NCBI GenBank assembly: GCA_002390845.1
Contig: DGQT01000049.1
Coordinates: forward strand, 1-10,122
DNA length: 10,122 nucleotides
Source of the DNA: Chitinophagaceae bacterium UBA4407
Lineage (GTDB): Bacteria; Bacteroidota; Bacteroidia; Chitinophagales; Chitinophagaceae
Reading direction: 5' to 3'
Each line of letters starts with the position of its first letter. Positions within the stretch are counted from its first letter, which is position 1. The position numbers were made by a program, and so were the translations under genes. The notes under the pieces are model-generated. The model worked only from the letters and a program-made list of their open reading frames with translations, ran no database searches and was not told where the DNA came from. Below, piece by piece: positions 1-6,735 of the stretch.

Positions 1-872
1 GAAATAAACCTGTTTCTGGTTGCAAAATTTGCAGTTGTTTTTAACTGGTGTATGGCCCATTCATCTTCAAGTTTTCCTGTTATTGCATCAGGTACCGGAA
101 ACTCGGTATCTTCAACAGTATGTGCTAATTGAAATACAATACTTAAGGTAAAACCGGCAACAACTGAAAAAGTAAGAAAACCAATGATCCAGCTTGTAAA
201 ACCAACAGCTATGATCGGTACTACAATAAACAATGCATAATGCACCATTTTAAAAGCCCAGAAACTGATGTGGTCTCTTATGGTCATTTTCTTTAGGGGC
301 ATTTCACCAACCTTGCCACGAAAATATTTTCTATAATCACTTACCAGGCTCCAGTATAAATGCAGGATGCAGTAAAACATCCAGAAATAATAATGCTGAA
401 ACTTGTGCATTTTATAATGCTTTTGTGTGGCAGCCATTCTTAAAAATGGTTTTGCATCAATATCATCATCAATGCCGTCAATGTTTGTATAAGCGTGGTG
501 AATAACATTGTGTTTAATATTCCACATAAAATGGCTGGCTCCTAAAACGCCTGCGGTAATTGCGGCACCTTTATTTACAAAAGTATATTTGCTGAAACTG
601 CCGTGGCCGCCATCATGCATTACATTAAACCCAATGGCAGCTGTAAAGGCCCCCAGTAATGCACTTAAAAGAATTGCCCAGGGTGCGGAGGGAGTAAAAA
701 AAACCAGTTGAATATACAAGTAGATAAGACCAGCTATAAGAAAAGCAGCTTTGCCAAGAAGCCTTATGCCGCCATTTGTTGGTTTGCCGGTTTTGGCAAA
801 ATAATCATTGATCCTTGTTTTAAGCTCTACGTGAAAAGATTGATTGGTAGTGGCGAATTTTGGAGTTTGCAT
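1..872 (-). CDS. Fatty acid desaturase, membrane di-iron type (partial, C-terminus beyond window)
   Basis: The minus strand reads open from an ATG at 872-870 to the window edge, giving 290 complete codons; the C-terminus is missing. Two of the three histidine boxes of the membrane fatty acid desaturase family are visible: HDGGH at residues 86-90 and HNVIHH at 121-126. The third box (QxxHH) would normally lie shortly after the cut point. Hydrophobic segments lie at about 44-60, 66-82, 162-175 and 205-250. In this family a di-iron centre held by the histidines inserts a double bond into an acyl chain at the inner membrane. The sequence most resembles the front-end/linoleoyl-CoA desaturase-like subgroup common in Bacteroidota, but substrate and position cannot be read from it. 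It lies 104 bp downstream of bshB1 on the same strand, with no clear terminator between them. No Shine-Dalgarno sequence precedes the ATG. Confidence 0.92.
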   Translation of the reverse strand, partial: MQTPKFATTNQSFHVELKTRINDYFAKTGKPTNGGIRLLGKAAFLIAGLIYLYIQLVFFTPSAPWAILLSALLGAFTAAIGFNVMHDGGHGSFSKYTFVNKGAAITAGVLGASHFMWNIKHNVIHHAYTNIDGIDDDIDAKPFLRMAATQKHYKMHKFQHYYFWMFYCILHLYWSLVSDYRKYFRGKVGEMPLKKMTIRDHISFWAFKMVHYALFIVVPIIAVGFTSWIIGFLTFSVVAGFTLSIVFQLAHTVEDTEFPVPDAITGKLEDEWAIHQLKTTANFATRNRFI

Positions 873-976
873 ATAAATATAATAAAATGACTTACAAATT
901 TGAGAAGCGAAGGTCGTTTATTTAAGCCAAAAAAACGCATCTGTTTAATTCTTCAGCGCTATTTAACATCACAAAC

Positions 977-1705
977 TCAGGTTACTGCCTGGATAAAGGC
1001 ATTAAAATCACTGATGCCCAGCATCTTGGGGCTGATATAACCCTCGGCATATTTAACACCGATCCTCTTGCCAAGCATGAGTGCCCTTGCCTTAACAGTT
1101 TCAAGAAAATCCGGATTAGAAATATAGGTTTCAGGTTCACTGTTGTCTGTTGTGTTGAACTGTGTAGTATAACAGATTATCGCTTCGATCTTTTTATTAT
1201 GATACTCAGAAATATCAAATACAAAATCAGGTTTCAGGTACCGGTCCTGTATATAGTGAAATACATATTTTGGCCGCCACGCTTCCTGACTTTCGCCATT
1301 TAATTCAGTTTTAATTTTTATAAGCCCTGAAAGAAAAGCCGCATCTGAAACCAGTTTAGAACTTCGTCCATGATCGGGGTGACGGTCTTCCGGAGCATTG
1401 CACAACAAAATTTCAGGCTGGTATTTTCGTATAGCGGTAATTACTTTACGCACGTTCGTTTCATCGTTTTGAAAAAAGCCATCTGCCATTTGCAGGTTTT
1501 CCCTTGCAATCAAACCCATTACCACTGCTGCATTTGCCGCTTCTGTTTTTCTTATTTCTGCGGAACCTCTTGTTCCAAGTTCGCCCTGCGTTAAATCTAC
1601 TACTGCCACTTTTTTTCCGGCGGCAGCAGATGCTATTAGAGTGCCCGAACAACCCAATTCCACATCATCGGGATGTACACCAAAAGCAAGTATATCTACT
1701 TTCAT
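977..1705 (-). CDS. bshB1: Bacillithiol biosynthesis deacetylase BshB1
   Basis: This is a PIG-L/LmbE-family zinc deacetylase. In bacillithiol synthesis BshB1 removes the acetyl group from GlcNAc-malate to give GlcN-malate, to which BshC then adds cysteine; it acts in the cytoplasm. Motifs, numbered from an upstream ATG at 1711-1709: HPDDVE at 13-18 (zinc ligands H13 and D16), TQGELGTRG at 41-49, HPDH at 111-114 (H114 expected as third ligand), and GKRIGVKYAEGY near the C-terminus, typical of the BshB1 branch. Two in-frame ATGs occur, at 1711-1709 and 1705-1703. I prefer the second, because it gives the usual MKxDILAFGxHPDD opening of the family. Length (242-244 residues) is normal for BshB1. 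bshA and bshC are not in the window. The sister PIG-L deacetylases are the alternative, but the motif set favours BshB1. Confidence 0.93.
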   Translation of the reverse strand: MKVDILAFGVHPDDVELGCSGTLIASAAAGKKVAVVDLTQGELGTRGSAEIRKTEAANAAVVMGLIARENLQMADGFFQNDETNVRKVITAIRKYQPEILLCNAPEDRHPDHGRSSKLVSDAAFLSGLIKIKTELNGESQEAWRPKYVFHYIQDRYLKPDFVFDISEYHNKKIEAIICYTTQFNTTDNSEPETYISNPDFLETVKARALMLGKRIGVKYAEGYISPKMLGISDFNAFIQAVT

Positions 1706-1820
1706 AATCATGGTATTTCAGCATGCAATATACTGCAAAGCAAATTTTGTAATTCTTATTTAGGGGAGCATGATTTGGTAGTACTGACTGCGATATGCCG
1801 AATAGAAAACAGAAACCTGA

Positions 1821-1886
1821 AGTGTGCGACCCCGAGTTCCGTCGCTACGCTCCTCGTCGGGCCAGGCGCAACAGTGGCTGATAGGA
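1821..1886 (-). repeat. Dispersed intergenic repeat, copy E (interrupted core)
   Basis: Read on the minus strand, this segment carries the two halves of the repeat core: CTGTTGC (rc of 1868-1874) and GTCGCACACT (rc of 1821-1830). In copies C and D these halves are adjacent. Here they are separated by 37 bp at 1831-1867. The flank GCAACAGTGGCTGATAGGAG on the plus strand still resembles the reverse complement of copy D's flank (GCAACAGGGGCCTCATAGAT). The part that would carry the GCGTAGATTT box is not recognisable. It lies between the 3' end of the DUF4294 gene and the 5' end of bshB1. Confidence 0.6.
1831..1867. other. 37-bp insertion with imperfect inverted repeat inside repeat copy E
   Basis: The segment starts with CCCGAG and contains CTCGTCGGG near its other end, so its ends can pair imperfectly around a CGTCGCTACG-containing middle. 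It is clearly more GC-rich than the surrounding DNA. Removing it restores the contiguous GTGTGCGACGCAAC seen in copies C and D, which is why I read it as an insertion. No other copy occurs in this window, so it cannot be shown from here to be a repeated element. Confidence 0.45.
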
Positions 1887-1926
1887 GTAATGCAGCCTGG
1901 TTTATAAACGATTATTACAAAAAGGA

Positions 1927-2547
1927 TTAGCCTTGCCTTACACCATACATTCGTTCTACATCTTTAACGATCATTTCCATGGCCCTGTCGTCGCCTTCAG
2001 GATCGTAGTTCTGGCGCAGATTACTGCCAAATAACAGTGCTACCGTTTGCCAGAATGCAGCATTAAACCTGCCTTTATAACTATCAATAATTTCGTAGCA
2101 GTTGTTGCCCGTTTGCCGGTAGATGAGTTTCATTAAAACTTTGCCCTGGTAAACACTAAGCTGCGTAAGTTTATCGGCAAATTCTTTTTTAAGATCTTTT
2201 TCGCGTGATAAGATAATGGCCTTTCTTTTACTCTTATCTGTAACATTTACCAGTTTGGCATTGATCTCATTCATTACTTTAGAAGCAGAAATTGCATAAG
2301 GGTACGTTACATAAACAGCGTTTCTCAGCCGCGTCCATTCTGCGTATTGTTTTTTCCATTTGCCATAAAGCCTCGACCTAACCTGTACAGGGTCAAGCCA
2401 CGAACAGGGAATGGTATCGCCGTTTGCTTCTATGCATGCACCAACCTTTATAGTATCGTAAATGCCCGTGCCGTTCTGCGCTTTTGAAAGTAAAGGCAAA
2501 CAGAAAGTCAGGAACACTAAAATATTAATATGGTATTTGCGGTACAT
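1927..2547 (-). CDS. DUF4294 domain-containing exported protein
   Basis: This 206-residue protein starts with a clear Sec signal peptide: basic MYRK, a hydrophobic core at about 7-20 and a probable cleavage after SKA at residue 23. The mature part opens with a short beta-rich stretch (GIYDTIKVGACIEANGDTIP), followed by helices rich in Arg, Lys and Tyr, then YQGKVLMKLIYRQTG and a C-terminal region with FWQTVALLFGSNLRQNYDP. This matches the DUF4294 family, known almost only from Bacteroidota, whose function is unknown. It is probably periplasmic; there is no lipobox cysteine at the cleavage site. The gene stands alone, with the repeat copy E downstream and copy A upstream. Family assignment is from recalled motifs and length (about 200-230 residues is usual). 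Confidence 0.85.
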   Translation of the reverse strand: MYRKYHINILVFLTFCLPLLSKAQNGTGIYDTIKVGACIEANGDTIPCSWLDPVQVRSRLYGKWKKQYAEWTRLRNAVYVTYPYAISASKVMNEINAKLVNVTDKSKRKAIILSREKDLKKEFADKLTQLSVYQGKVLMKLIYRQTGNNCYEIIDSYKGRFNAAFWQTVALLFGSNLRQNYDPEGDDRAMEMIVKDVERMYGVRQG

Positions 2548-2683
2548 GCGTTTTGTAAAAATAGGTAAAGAGCATATTTATTAATGCAGCATGCCTGTTA
2601 AAAGTAACCTGTGTAAAATGTTTTTAATTAAAAATTATGGCGCAATTCTGTTATCTGCCAATAAACGTGATTACTAAAGAGAC

Positions 2684-2780
2684 TTTTTTAGCCCGGCTTA
2701 AGAACATGCATGAGGCTTTGGTTGTGTCACTCACTTGTACGGTTGGACTATGAATGGAGCTTTTACCAAAGCGTATTAAA
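2684..2780 (+). repeat. Dispersed intergenic repeat, copy A
   Basis: Reading forward: TTTTTTAGCCCGGC (GCCCGGC at 2691-2697), ATGAGGC at 2710-2716, the core GTTGTGTCACTCACTTGT at 2721-2738, then TACGGTTGGA, GGAGCTTTTA and a degenerate GCGTATTAAA end. Bases 2722-2747 are identical over 26 positions to the reverse complement of 5224-5249 in copy B. A long palindrome begins 6 bp further on. The interval 2548-2893 holds this element, the palindrome at 2786-2821 and no gene that I can support. Confidence 0.75.
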
Positions 2781-2785
2781 CCAAC

Positions 2786-2821
2786 TTTAGTAAAGACAGC
2801 TAATTAGCTGTCTTTACTAAA
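2786..2821. terminator. Perfect 36-bp palindrome, terminator-like hairpin
   Basis: Positions 2786-2803 (TTTAGTAAAGACAGCTAA) are exactly reverse-complementary to 2804-2821, so the RNA can form a stem of up to about 16 bp closed by AATT. It is followed by AATTTTATTG. The position is odd for an ordinary terminator: the gene to the left reads leftward and the gene to the right starts at 2894, so no complete gene reads into it from upstream. It follows repeat copy A directly. It could end a transcript from the repeat, act as a leader hairpin for the regulator operon, or be a DNA-binding palindrome. Confidence 0.6.
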
Positions 2822-2893
2822 ATTTTATTGAGGAGTTTCGTTTATTTTTAGGTTGTTTGCTATTTTATTTGACCACTATCACCCTGACAAAAT

Positions 2894-3463
2894 ATGTATG
2901 AAAAATTAGGACAGTATTTTAAAAACAGGACTATTATTGACGAGCAAACACTCGAATACATTTTTTCTCACTTCACTTTTTTAAAGACAATACGCAACCA
3001 AATTCTTTTACGGGAAGGCGACATTTGCAAAGACTACTATTTTGTAAATAAAGGTTGTCTTAGACTTTTTACTTACAACAACGATGGTATTGAAACAACA
3101 AGATATTTTGCTTTTGAAGGTGCTTTTGGTACAGCTTTACCAAGCCTCATTGACCAAACACCAGCTTTTGAATTTGTACAGACAATTGAAAATTCAGAGC
3201 TGCTTAAAGTTTCAAGAGACAGCTTTTTTCATTTGGTGGACACAGTACCACAATTTGCAAGAGTTTACAGACAAATTTTAGAAAGAGGTTTCATTACAGC
3301 ACAAAAAAGGATTTATGGTTTTCAGGGTTTTGATGCTTTGGAAAAAGTAAAATGGGTGATGAACTATCAGCCTGACTTCTTGTTAAGGGTTTCTAACAAA
3401 ATGGCTGCTTCGTATTTGGGTATCACACCTGCAACTTTGAGCAGAGTAAAATCAAAATTATAA
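2894..3463 (+). CDS. Crp/Fnr-family transcriptional regulator
   Basis: This 189-residue protein has a cyclic-nucleotide-binding-like beta-roll at about 28-120 (ILLREGDICKDYYFVNKGCLRLF is typical of the first half) and a C-terminal helix-turn-helix at about 168-188, where KMAASYLGITPATLSRVKSK fits the recognition-helix pattern of this family in Bacteroidota. The arginine-containing phosphate-binding cassette of true cAMP receptors is not evident, so the ligand, if any, is unknown. There is no CxxC-type Fe-S cluster motif as in Fnr. Its stop is 1 bp from the next start, so it heads an operon with 3465-3863 and 3868-4587 and probably controls it. Codons are AT-rich with many ACA/GAC/AAA, unlike the genes at 5340-9133. 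A simple -33/-7 promoter upstream could not be fixed. Confidence 0.88.
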   Translation: MYEKLGQYFKNRTIIDEQTLEYIFSHFTFLKTIRNQILLREGDICKDYYFVNKGCLRLFTYNNDGIETTRYFAFEGAFGTALPSLIDQTPAFEFVQTIENSELLKVSRDSFFHLVDTVPQFARVYRQILERGFITAQKRIYGFQGFDALEKVKWVMNYQPDFLLRVSNKMAASYLGITPATLSRVKSKL

Positions 3464-3464
3464 T

Positions 3465-3863
3465 ATGTGGACTTGCCCAAAATGTGAGCGGGAATTAAAA
3501 AACCCAAACCAATGGCATAATTGCGTGAAGGTTAGTATTGACAGCCTTTTTGAGGGCAAAGCAGAAGAATTGGTTTTTGTTTTTGACAAACTGCTCTCTG
3601 AAATAATTGATTGGGAAAACGTAGCAGTAAGCGCAACACAAAATTGCATTGTGTTTGTTCACAATCAAACTTTTCTCATCATTAGACCAATGAAAACAGC
3701 GTTAGACTTAAAATTTTATACAGCCACACAGCAGGAAGAAGAACCAATTTTAAAAAGCATTCTTTATTCGGGCAAGTTTCAAAATCATATACGGGTTTCA
3801 TCTTTGGAAGACCTGACACCCACCATTTATAGTTACATCAAACAGTCTTATAAATTACTATAA
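3465..3863 (+). CDS. Zinc-ribbon plus DUF5655-like protein
   Basis: This protein has 132 residues. The N-terminus has a compact metal-binding pattern, C4-x2-C7-x10-H18-x-C20, probably a small zinc site. The rest (about 25-132) resembles the DUF5655 domain: a helix with FVFDKLLSEI, strands with VAVSATQNCIVFVHNQTFLIIRP, then ALDLKFY, and a C-terminal helix ending in YIKQSYKLL. DUF5655 has no established function; it occurs alone or attached to other domains, including nuclease-like ones. The gene is translationally close to both neighbours (1 bp after the regulator stop, 4 bp before the methyltransferase start), so all three are almost certainly made together. The DUF5655 call is from memory of the family pattern and is moderately sure. 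Confidence 0.78.
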   Translation: MWTCPKCERELKNPNQWHNCVKVSIDSLFEGKAEELVFVFDKLLSEIIDWENVAVSATQNCIVFVHNQTFLIIRPMKTALDLKFYTATQQEEEPILKSILYSGKFQNHIRVSSLEDLTPTIYSYIKQSYKLL

Positions 3864-3867
3864 AACC

Positions 3868-4587
3868 ATGAAAAAGGTAAACTATGGCATTGACGCACCC
3901 AGCATAATGCGTAATCTAATCATTTTTGGGGCTTTGACAGTTGTGGCAGGTTTTGCAATTCAATTGCTTTCCAACAACACAATTTTAAAATACATCAGCT
4001 ACTTAATTGTTTTAGTTGGTGCTGTTTTCTTTATACTTGGTATTGCAATGTTTGCTTACGGCCTTAAAGGCAAATACAGAACAAGGGATTTAATGCTCTC
4101 AAAAATAAATTGGACAGGAAATGAAAAAGTACTTGACATTGGCACAGGGCAGGGACTGTTAATGAATGGTGCAGCAAAGCATTTGACAACAGGAAAATCA
4201 ACAGGCATAGACATTTGGAGCAGCAAAGACCTTTCAGACAATTCAATAAACAAGACGTTGGCAAATGCTGAATTGGAAGGAGTACAAGATAAAATTGAAA
4301 TCAGAAACGAAGACGCAAGGAGTTTAACTTTTACAGATAATTCTTTTGATGTGGTGCTTTCATTGCTTTGCATACATAACATTGAACCTAAAGCCGACCA
4401 GGAAAAAGCCTGCTCTGAAATTGCAAGGGTTTTAAAACCCAATGGCACAGCTTTAATTGGCGACTATATCCCAACAACAGCATACGCAAAAGCATTTACC
4501 AAAGCAGGGCTAAAAGTAAAAAGTTCAAAATCGTATTTTACTACGGCCTCTGCTTTAATGTGGATTGTTGAAGCAACTAAAGAATAA
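3868..4587 (+). CDS. Membrane-anchored class I SAM-dependent methyltransferase
   Basis: Of 239 residues, the N-terminal part has two predicted transmembrane helices at about 15-34 and 41-65, with the short loop LSNNTI between them. This places the catalytic domain (about 75-239) in the cytoplasm at the inner membrane. Methyltransferase motif I is KVLDIGTGQG at 87-96. The second strand ends in the acidic GID at 113-115, the adenine-contact segment is EDARSLTFTDNSFD at about 148-161, and motif IV is VVLSLLCIHNI. The later PNGTALIGDY is the usual strand after the RVLKPNG motif. The fold resembles the ubiE/arsenite-methyltransferase group (Methyltransf_11/25), but substrate-specific cysteines are absent and the substrate is unknown. 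It is the last gene of the regulator operon. A 7-bp inverted repeat follows the stop by 11 bp. Confidence 0.88.
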   Translation: MKKVNYGIDAPSIMRNLIIFGALTVVAGFAIQLLSNNTILKYISYLIVLVGAVFFILGIAMFAYGLKGKYRTRDLMLSKINWTGNEKVLDIGTGQGLLMNGAAKHLTTGKSTGIDIWSSKDLSDNSINKTLANAELEGVQDKIEIRNEDARSLTFTDNSFDVVLSLLCIHNIEPKADQEKACSEIARVLKPNGTALIGDYIPTTAYAKAFTKAGLKVKSSKSYFTTASALMWIVEATKE

Positions 4588-4598
4588 AATTTCTTAAT

Positions 4599-4620
4599 AA
4601 CGTTGATATAGAACAACGTT
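4599..4620. promoter_or_regulatory. Inverted repeat AACGTTG-N8-CAACGTT, possible operator
   Basis: Arms 4599-4605 and 4614-4620 are perfectly complementary around an 8-nt spacer. No T-run follows, so it is a poor intrinsic terminator. It lies between the methyltransferase stop (4587) and the VOC gene start (4669), just upstream of the candidate promoter. An operator for the VOC gene is the simplest reading; the binding protein is unknown, though the Crp-like product of 2894-3463 is a candidate. Confidence 0.35.
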
Positions 4621-4638
4621 TAACAAAATTGCTCATTG

Positions 4639-4646
4639 CAACTTTG
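4639..4646 (+). promoter_or_regulatory. Candidate -7 box (CAACTTTG) of the VOC gene
   Basis: CAACTTTG followed by CA matches the Bacteroidota -7 consensus TAnnTTTG except at the first base, and lies 23 bp upstream of the ATG at 4669. The expected -33 TTG about 19 bp earlier is not clear, so the call is weak. If real, the VOC gene has its own promoter separate from the regulator operon. Confidence 0.3.
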
Positions 4647-4668
4647 CAGAAACAAATAAATATTTTTT

Positions 4669-5055
4669 ATGCCATCATTACACACCATCAGTATCACCGT
4701 TAAAGACCTGGGAAAATCCCTTTCTTTCTATCGTACTTCAGGGCTTGCAATTGCGGAAGGACAAGACAACGAACACCATGTTGAATATACTTCTGAAAAT
4801 GGCTACAGCATTGGTTTTATTCCTGAAACTACAATGTTACATACAGACCCAGCCTGGACAGCACCAACAGGAAACAACAGAATTGGTTTGCAGTTTGCCT
4901 GCAGTTCGCCGGCAGAAGTTGATGAAACTTATAACAAACTTATTGCTGCCGGACACACCTCTTTTAAAGAACCATGGAACGCTTTTTGGGGGCAACGCTT
5001 TGCGCAGGTAACAGACCCAGACGGAAACAATGTAGGTTTTTTTGCAGAACTTTAA
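4669..5055 (+). CDS. VOC-fold protein (glyoxalase/bleomycin resistance/dioxygenase superfamily)
   Basis: This 128-residue protein spans both beta-alpha-beta-beta-beta modules of the vicinal oxygen chelate fold: module 1 at about 4-54 (HTISITVKDLGKSLSFYRTSGL) and module 2 at about 71-128, ending in the signature VTDPDGNNVGFFAEL. Of the usual metal-ligand positions, H5 is kept. The position near NRIGLQF has no His or Glu, and the last strand has GFF where a Glu ligand is common. It may therefore bind a ligand without the classic metal centre. The substrate cannot be assigned; glyoxalase I activity should not be assumed. Probably monocistronic or weakly linked to the upstream operon (81-bp gap with an inverted repeat), ending at the hairpin 5 bp after the stop. 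Confidence 0.88.
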   Translation: MPSLHTISITVKDLGKSLSFYRTSGLAIAEGQDNEHHVEYTSENGYSIGFIPETTMLHTDPAWTAPTGNNRIGLQFACSSPAEVDETYNKLIAAGHTSFKEPWNAFWGQRFAQVTDPDGNNVGFFAEL

Positions 5056-5059
5056 AACT

Positions 5060-5090
5060 AAAAGCCACGACTTAAAAAATCGTGGCTTTT
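5060..5090. terminator. Strong intrinsic terminator, probably bidirectional
   Basis: AAAAGCCACGA (5060-5070) pairs perfectly with TCGTGGCTTTT (5080-5090) around a 9-nt A-rich loop. On the plus strand the stem ends in TTTT, closing the VOC transcript 5 bp after its stop. On the minus strand it reads out as CTTTTAGTTTT, which can also stop transcription from the RNase operon on the right. Confidence 0.85.
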
Positions 5091-5132
5091 GATTAACGTG
5101 GAAGAAAAACTGCCGACAATAAGAAGTTTTGC

Positions 5133-5167
5133 TACAAGTGTGGCCTCTTTTCGTCCCGCCCGGCACC
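5133..5167 (-). repeat. Partial dispersed repeat, copy B2 (tandem to copy B)
   Basis: On the plus strand this reads ACAAGTGTGGCCTC followed by GCCCGGC at 5158-5164. That is the order of the repeat family with the core shortened: half core, GCCTC, spacer, GCCCGGC. It lies downstream of copy B in the same (minus) orientation, so the VOC/RNase junction holds one and a half units. Confidence 0.45.
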
Positions 5168-5183
5168 TTGCTACCACAAACTA

Positions 5184-5265
5184 CCGCTTTAAATCTACGC
5201 ACCAATAAAAGCTCAATTCCTAATCCAACCGTACAAGTGAGTGACACAAGGAAGATGCCATGAAA
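5184..5265 (-). repeat. Dispersed intergenic repeat, copy B
   Basis: On the plus strand: CCGCTTTAAATCTACGC at 5184-5200, ACCAATAAAAGC to 5212, and the inverted core ACAAGTGAGTGACACAA at 5233-5249. The 23 bases 5190-5212 are identical to 7999-8021 of copy C. The 26 bases 5224-5249 are identical to the reverse complement of 2722-2747 of copy A. It lies between two convergent genes. Confidence 0.75.
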
Positions 5266-5339
5266 AGATTGGATGGTAAACAAATAAAATAATTGCTTAT
5301 TGGGTGGTATGCAAACCCTATGCACTTTAATATGCACCG

Positions 5340-6725
5340 CTATTTAAGATCGGGCATTAATACCTCTTCGCCTTTTATCATAAATGCAAGGCGGTAAAAA
5401 TCTATGTTTTCTGCAATCCAGGGATCCTGAACCTTCCATTCGCGAAAGGTATCGTTGCTTACCAGCAGGCAGTGGTGTCGTTTTACATATTGTATAATAA
5501 AAGGATCGGCGGGGTTTTCCCTTGGGGCTTCTATATATTCGGCGGCTTCTTTTAATTGCGGCAGTTTATCTGCATCGGTGAGTTTATGTTTTAGTGAAGC
5601 ATCGTTGATTACAATGATTTCTGTAAAACCTTTTGACTTTAATAATTCAATTACACTGAGTATATTACTTACAGATGGCTTTGAAGCGCTATTGCCATTG
5701 CTGTTATGCGCCACATTACTGCCATCGATCACTACCTTCCTGTCCTGCATACGGTTTATTTCAAAAAACTCGCCATCTGCATCGTAGTGCCCGTATTTTT
5801 TTACCTGCTCATTTTTTAGAAGAAATGCAGTAATGGCTGTTTCATCTGGCAGCGAAAACTTAAACCATAAGGGCATTTCTACTGTATCGGCGTAGCGGTA
5901 ATCTTCCAGCATTTTTATGAACAGACTTTTGAGTTTATTGATAGAAACTCTTTTACCCTGTTCAAGTTTAGAAAGCAGTACCAGCAATACTTTTTCATCG
6001 TGTGTACAGGTATCGCATTCTAAAAATTCAAGGTCTATCAGGCGGTTAAAATCCTGGCGGTCGCGTACTTTTTTGCTTCGGGCAAACTCAAGTTCTTTAA
6101 ACCCTCTTAAACCTTTTTCAAGCGCTTCTTTATAATCTGCGTATGAAGGGAAGCCCTGGTCTTTGGCTATAGCATAAGTTTGAGCATTGGTAAACCCTTT
6201 TAAAAGTGCCTCTTTAAAACCGGCATAATTTTCAAAGCCGTTTGTGGTTGCAAACGTATAAAGTTCAAATGCATTGGAAGGTTCATTTATTTCGGGCAGC
6301 ACTGGATTGCCGCCCTGCAGCAGTGCAGTATAATCTTTAAACCCTTCTTTAAAACCGGATGCTTTTATTTTTTCAAAAATATCCCTGTCTGCAATACCGG
6401 CTTCTTTTACAAGCTGGTAATCTTCAAAAAATTTGTAGCCTGCCGCTGCAGCTTCGTAAAAAACTGCCGCATCAGGAAAATGCTGCTGTACAGATGTATG
6501 ATAATCTTCAAGTGTATTAAACCCAAATGTTGGCGTACGGAACAGGGCATTGTTGTGCAGCACAGCGAAGGAAGAAATTTCCCCGGCACCGCCTGTTAGC
6601 ACCAAAATATCTTTCAACTGGTGGGCCTGCACAAAATGATAAAACGCATCGAGCCCGGTAAACTGAAAGCAATTGGCAGCCTGTAACAGTTGCAGCGTAA
6701 AATAATTGTAATGAGTGGTTTTCAT
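5340..6725 (-). CDS. Zc3h12a-like NYN/PIN-fold ribonuclease with N-terminal 14-residue repeats
   Basis: This protein has 461 residues. The C-terminal domain (about 328-455) matches Zc3h12a/Regnase-like NYN RNases: VVIDGSNVA at 331-339 (D334, N337), IVINDAS at 371-377 (D375), PADPFIIQYV at 405-414 (D407) and LLVSNDTFREW at 420-430 (D425). The acidic residues expected to hold a catalytic metal are all present, so RNase activity is plausible. The N-terminal half carries eleven units of 14 residues (68-137 and 149-232) with pattern GFxxxxxYxxAxxx, for example GFPSYADYKEALEK, broken once by an 11-residue spacer at 138-148. Residues 233-327 form a mostly helical linker region with C238 and C240. 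No signal peptide, so cytoplasmic. The start is 10 bp after the stop of the 369-residue gene, implying one transcript. The target is unknown; RNA turnover or a defence role are both possible. Confidence 0.88.
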   Translation of the reverse strand: MKTTHYNYFTLQLLQAANCFQFTGLDAFYHFVQAHQLKDILVLTGGAGEISSFAVLHNNALFRTPTFGFNTLEDYHTSVQQHFPDAAVFYEAAAAGYKFFEDYQLVKEAGIADRDIFEKIKASGFKEGFKDYTALLQGGNPVLPEINEPSNAFELYTFATTNGFENYAGFKEALLKGFTNAQTYAIAKDQGFPSYADYKEALEKGLRGFKELEFARSKKVRDRQDFNRLIDLEFLECDTCTHDEKVLLVLLSKLEQGKRVSINKLKSLFIKMLEDYRYADTVEMPLWFKFSLPDETAITAFLLKNEQVKKYGHYDADGEFFEINRMQDRKVVIDGSNVAHNSNGNSASKPSVSNILSVIELLKSKGFTEIIVINDASLKHKLTDADKLPQLKEAAEYIEAPRENPADPFIIQYVKRHHCLLVSNDTFREWKVQDPWIAENIDFYRLAFMIKGEEVLMPDLK

Positions 6726-6735
6726 AGAACAGGTT

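Noticed and set aside
1673..1930. Plus-strand 85-codon frame across repeat copy E
   Set aside because: It overlaps the bshB1 start antisense and reads through the repeat and its insertion; no protein-like features.
2548..2683. Promoter or small gene upstream of the DUF4294 gene
   Set aside because: Only a TATTTTTA stretch resembles a -7 box and there is no matching -33 element; no ORF or hairpin stands out.
4837..5337. Minus-strand open frame of 166 codons across the VOC gene and repeat copy B
   Set aside because: It overlaps the well-supported VOC gene antisense and crosses the terminator and the repeat; its product has no domain-like pattern.
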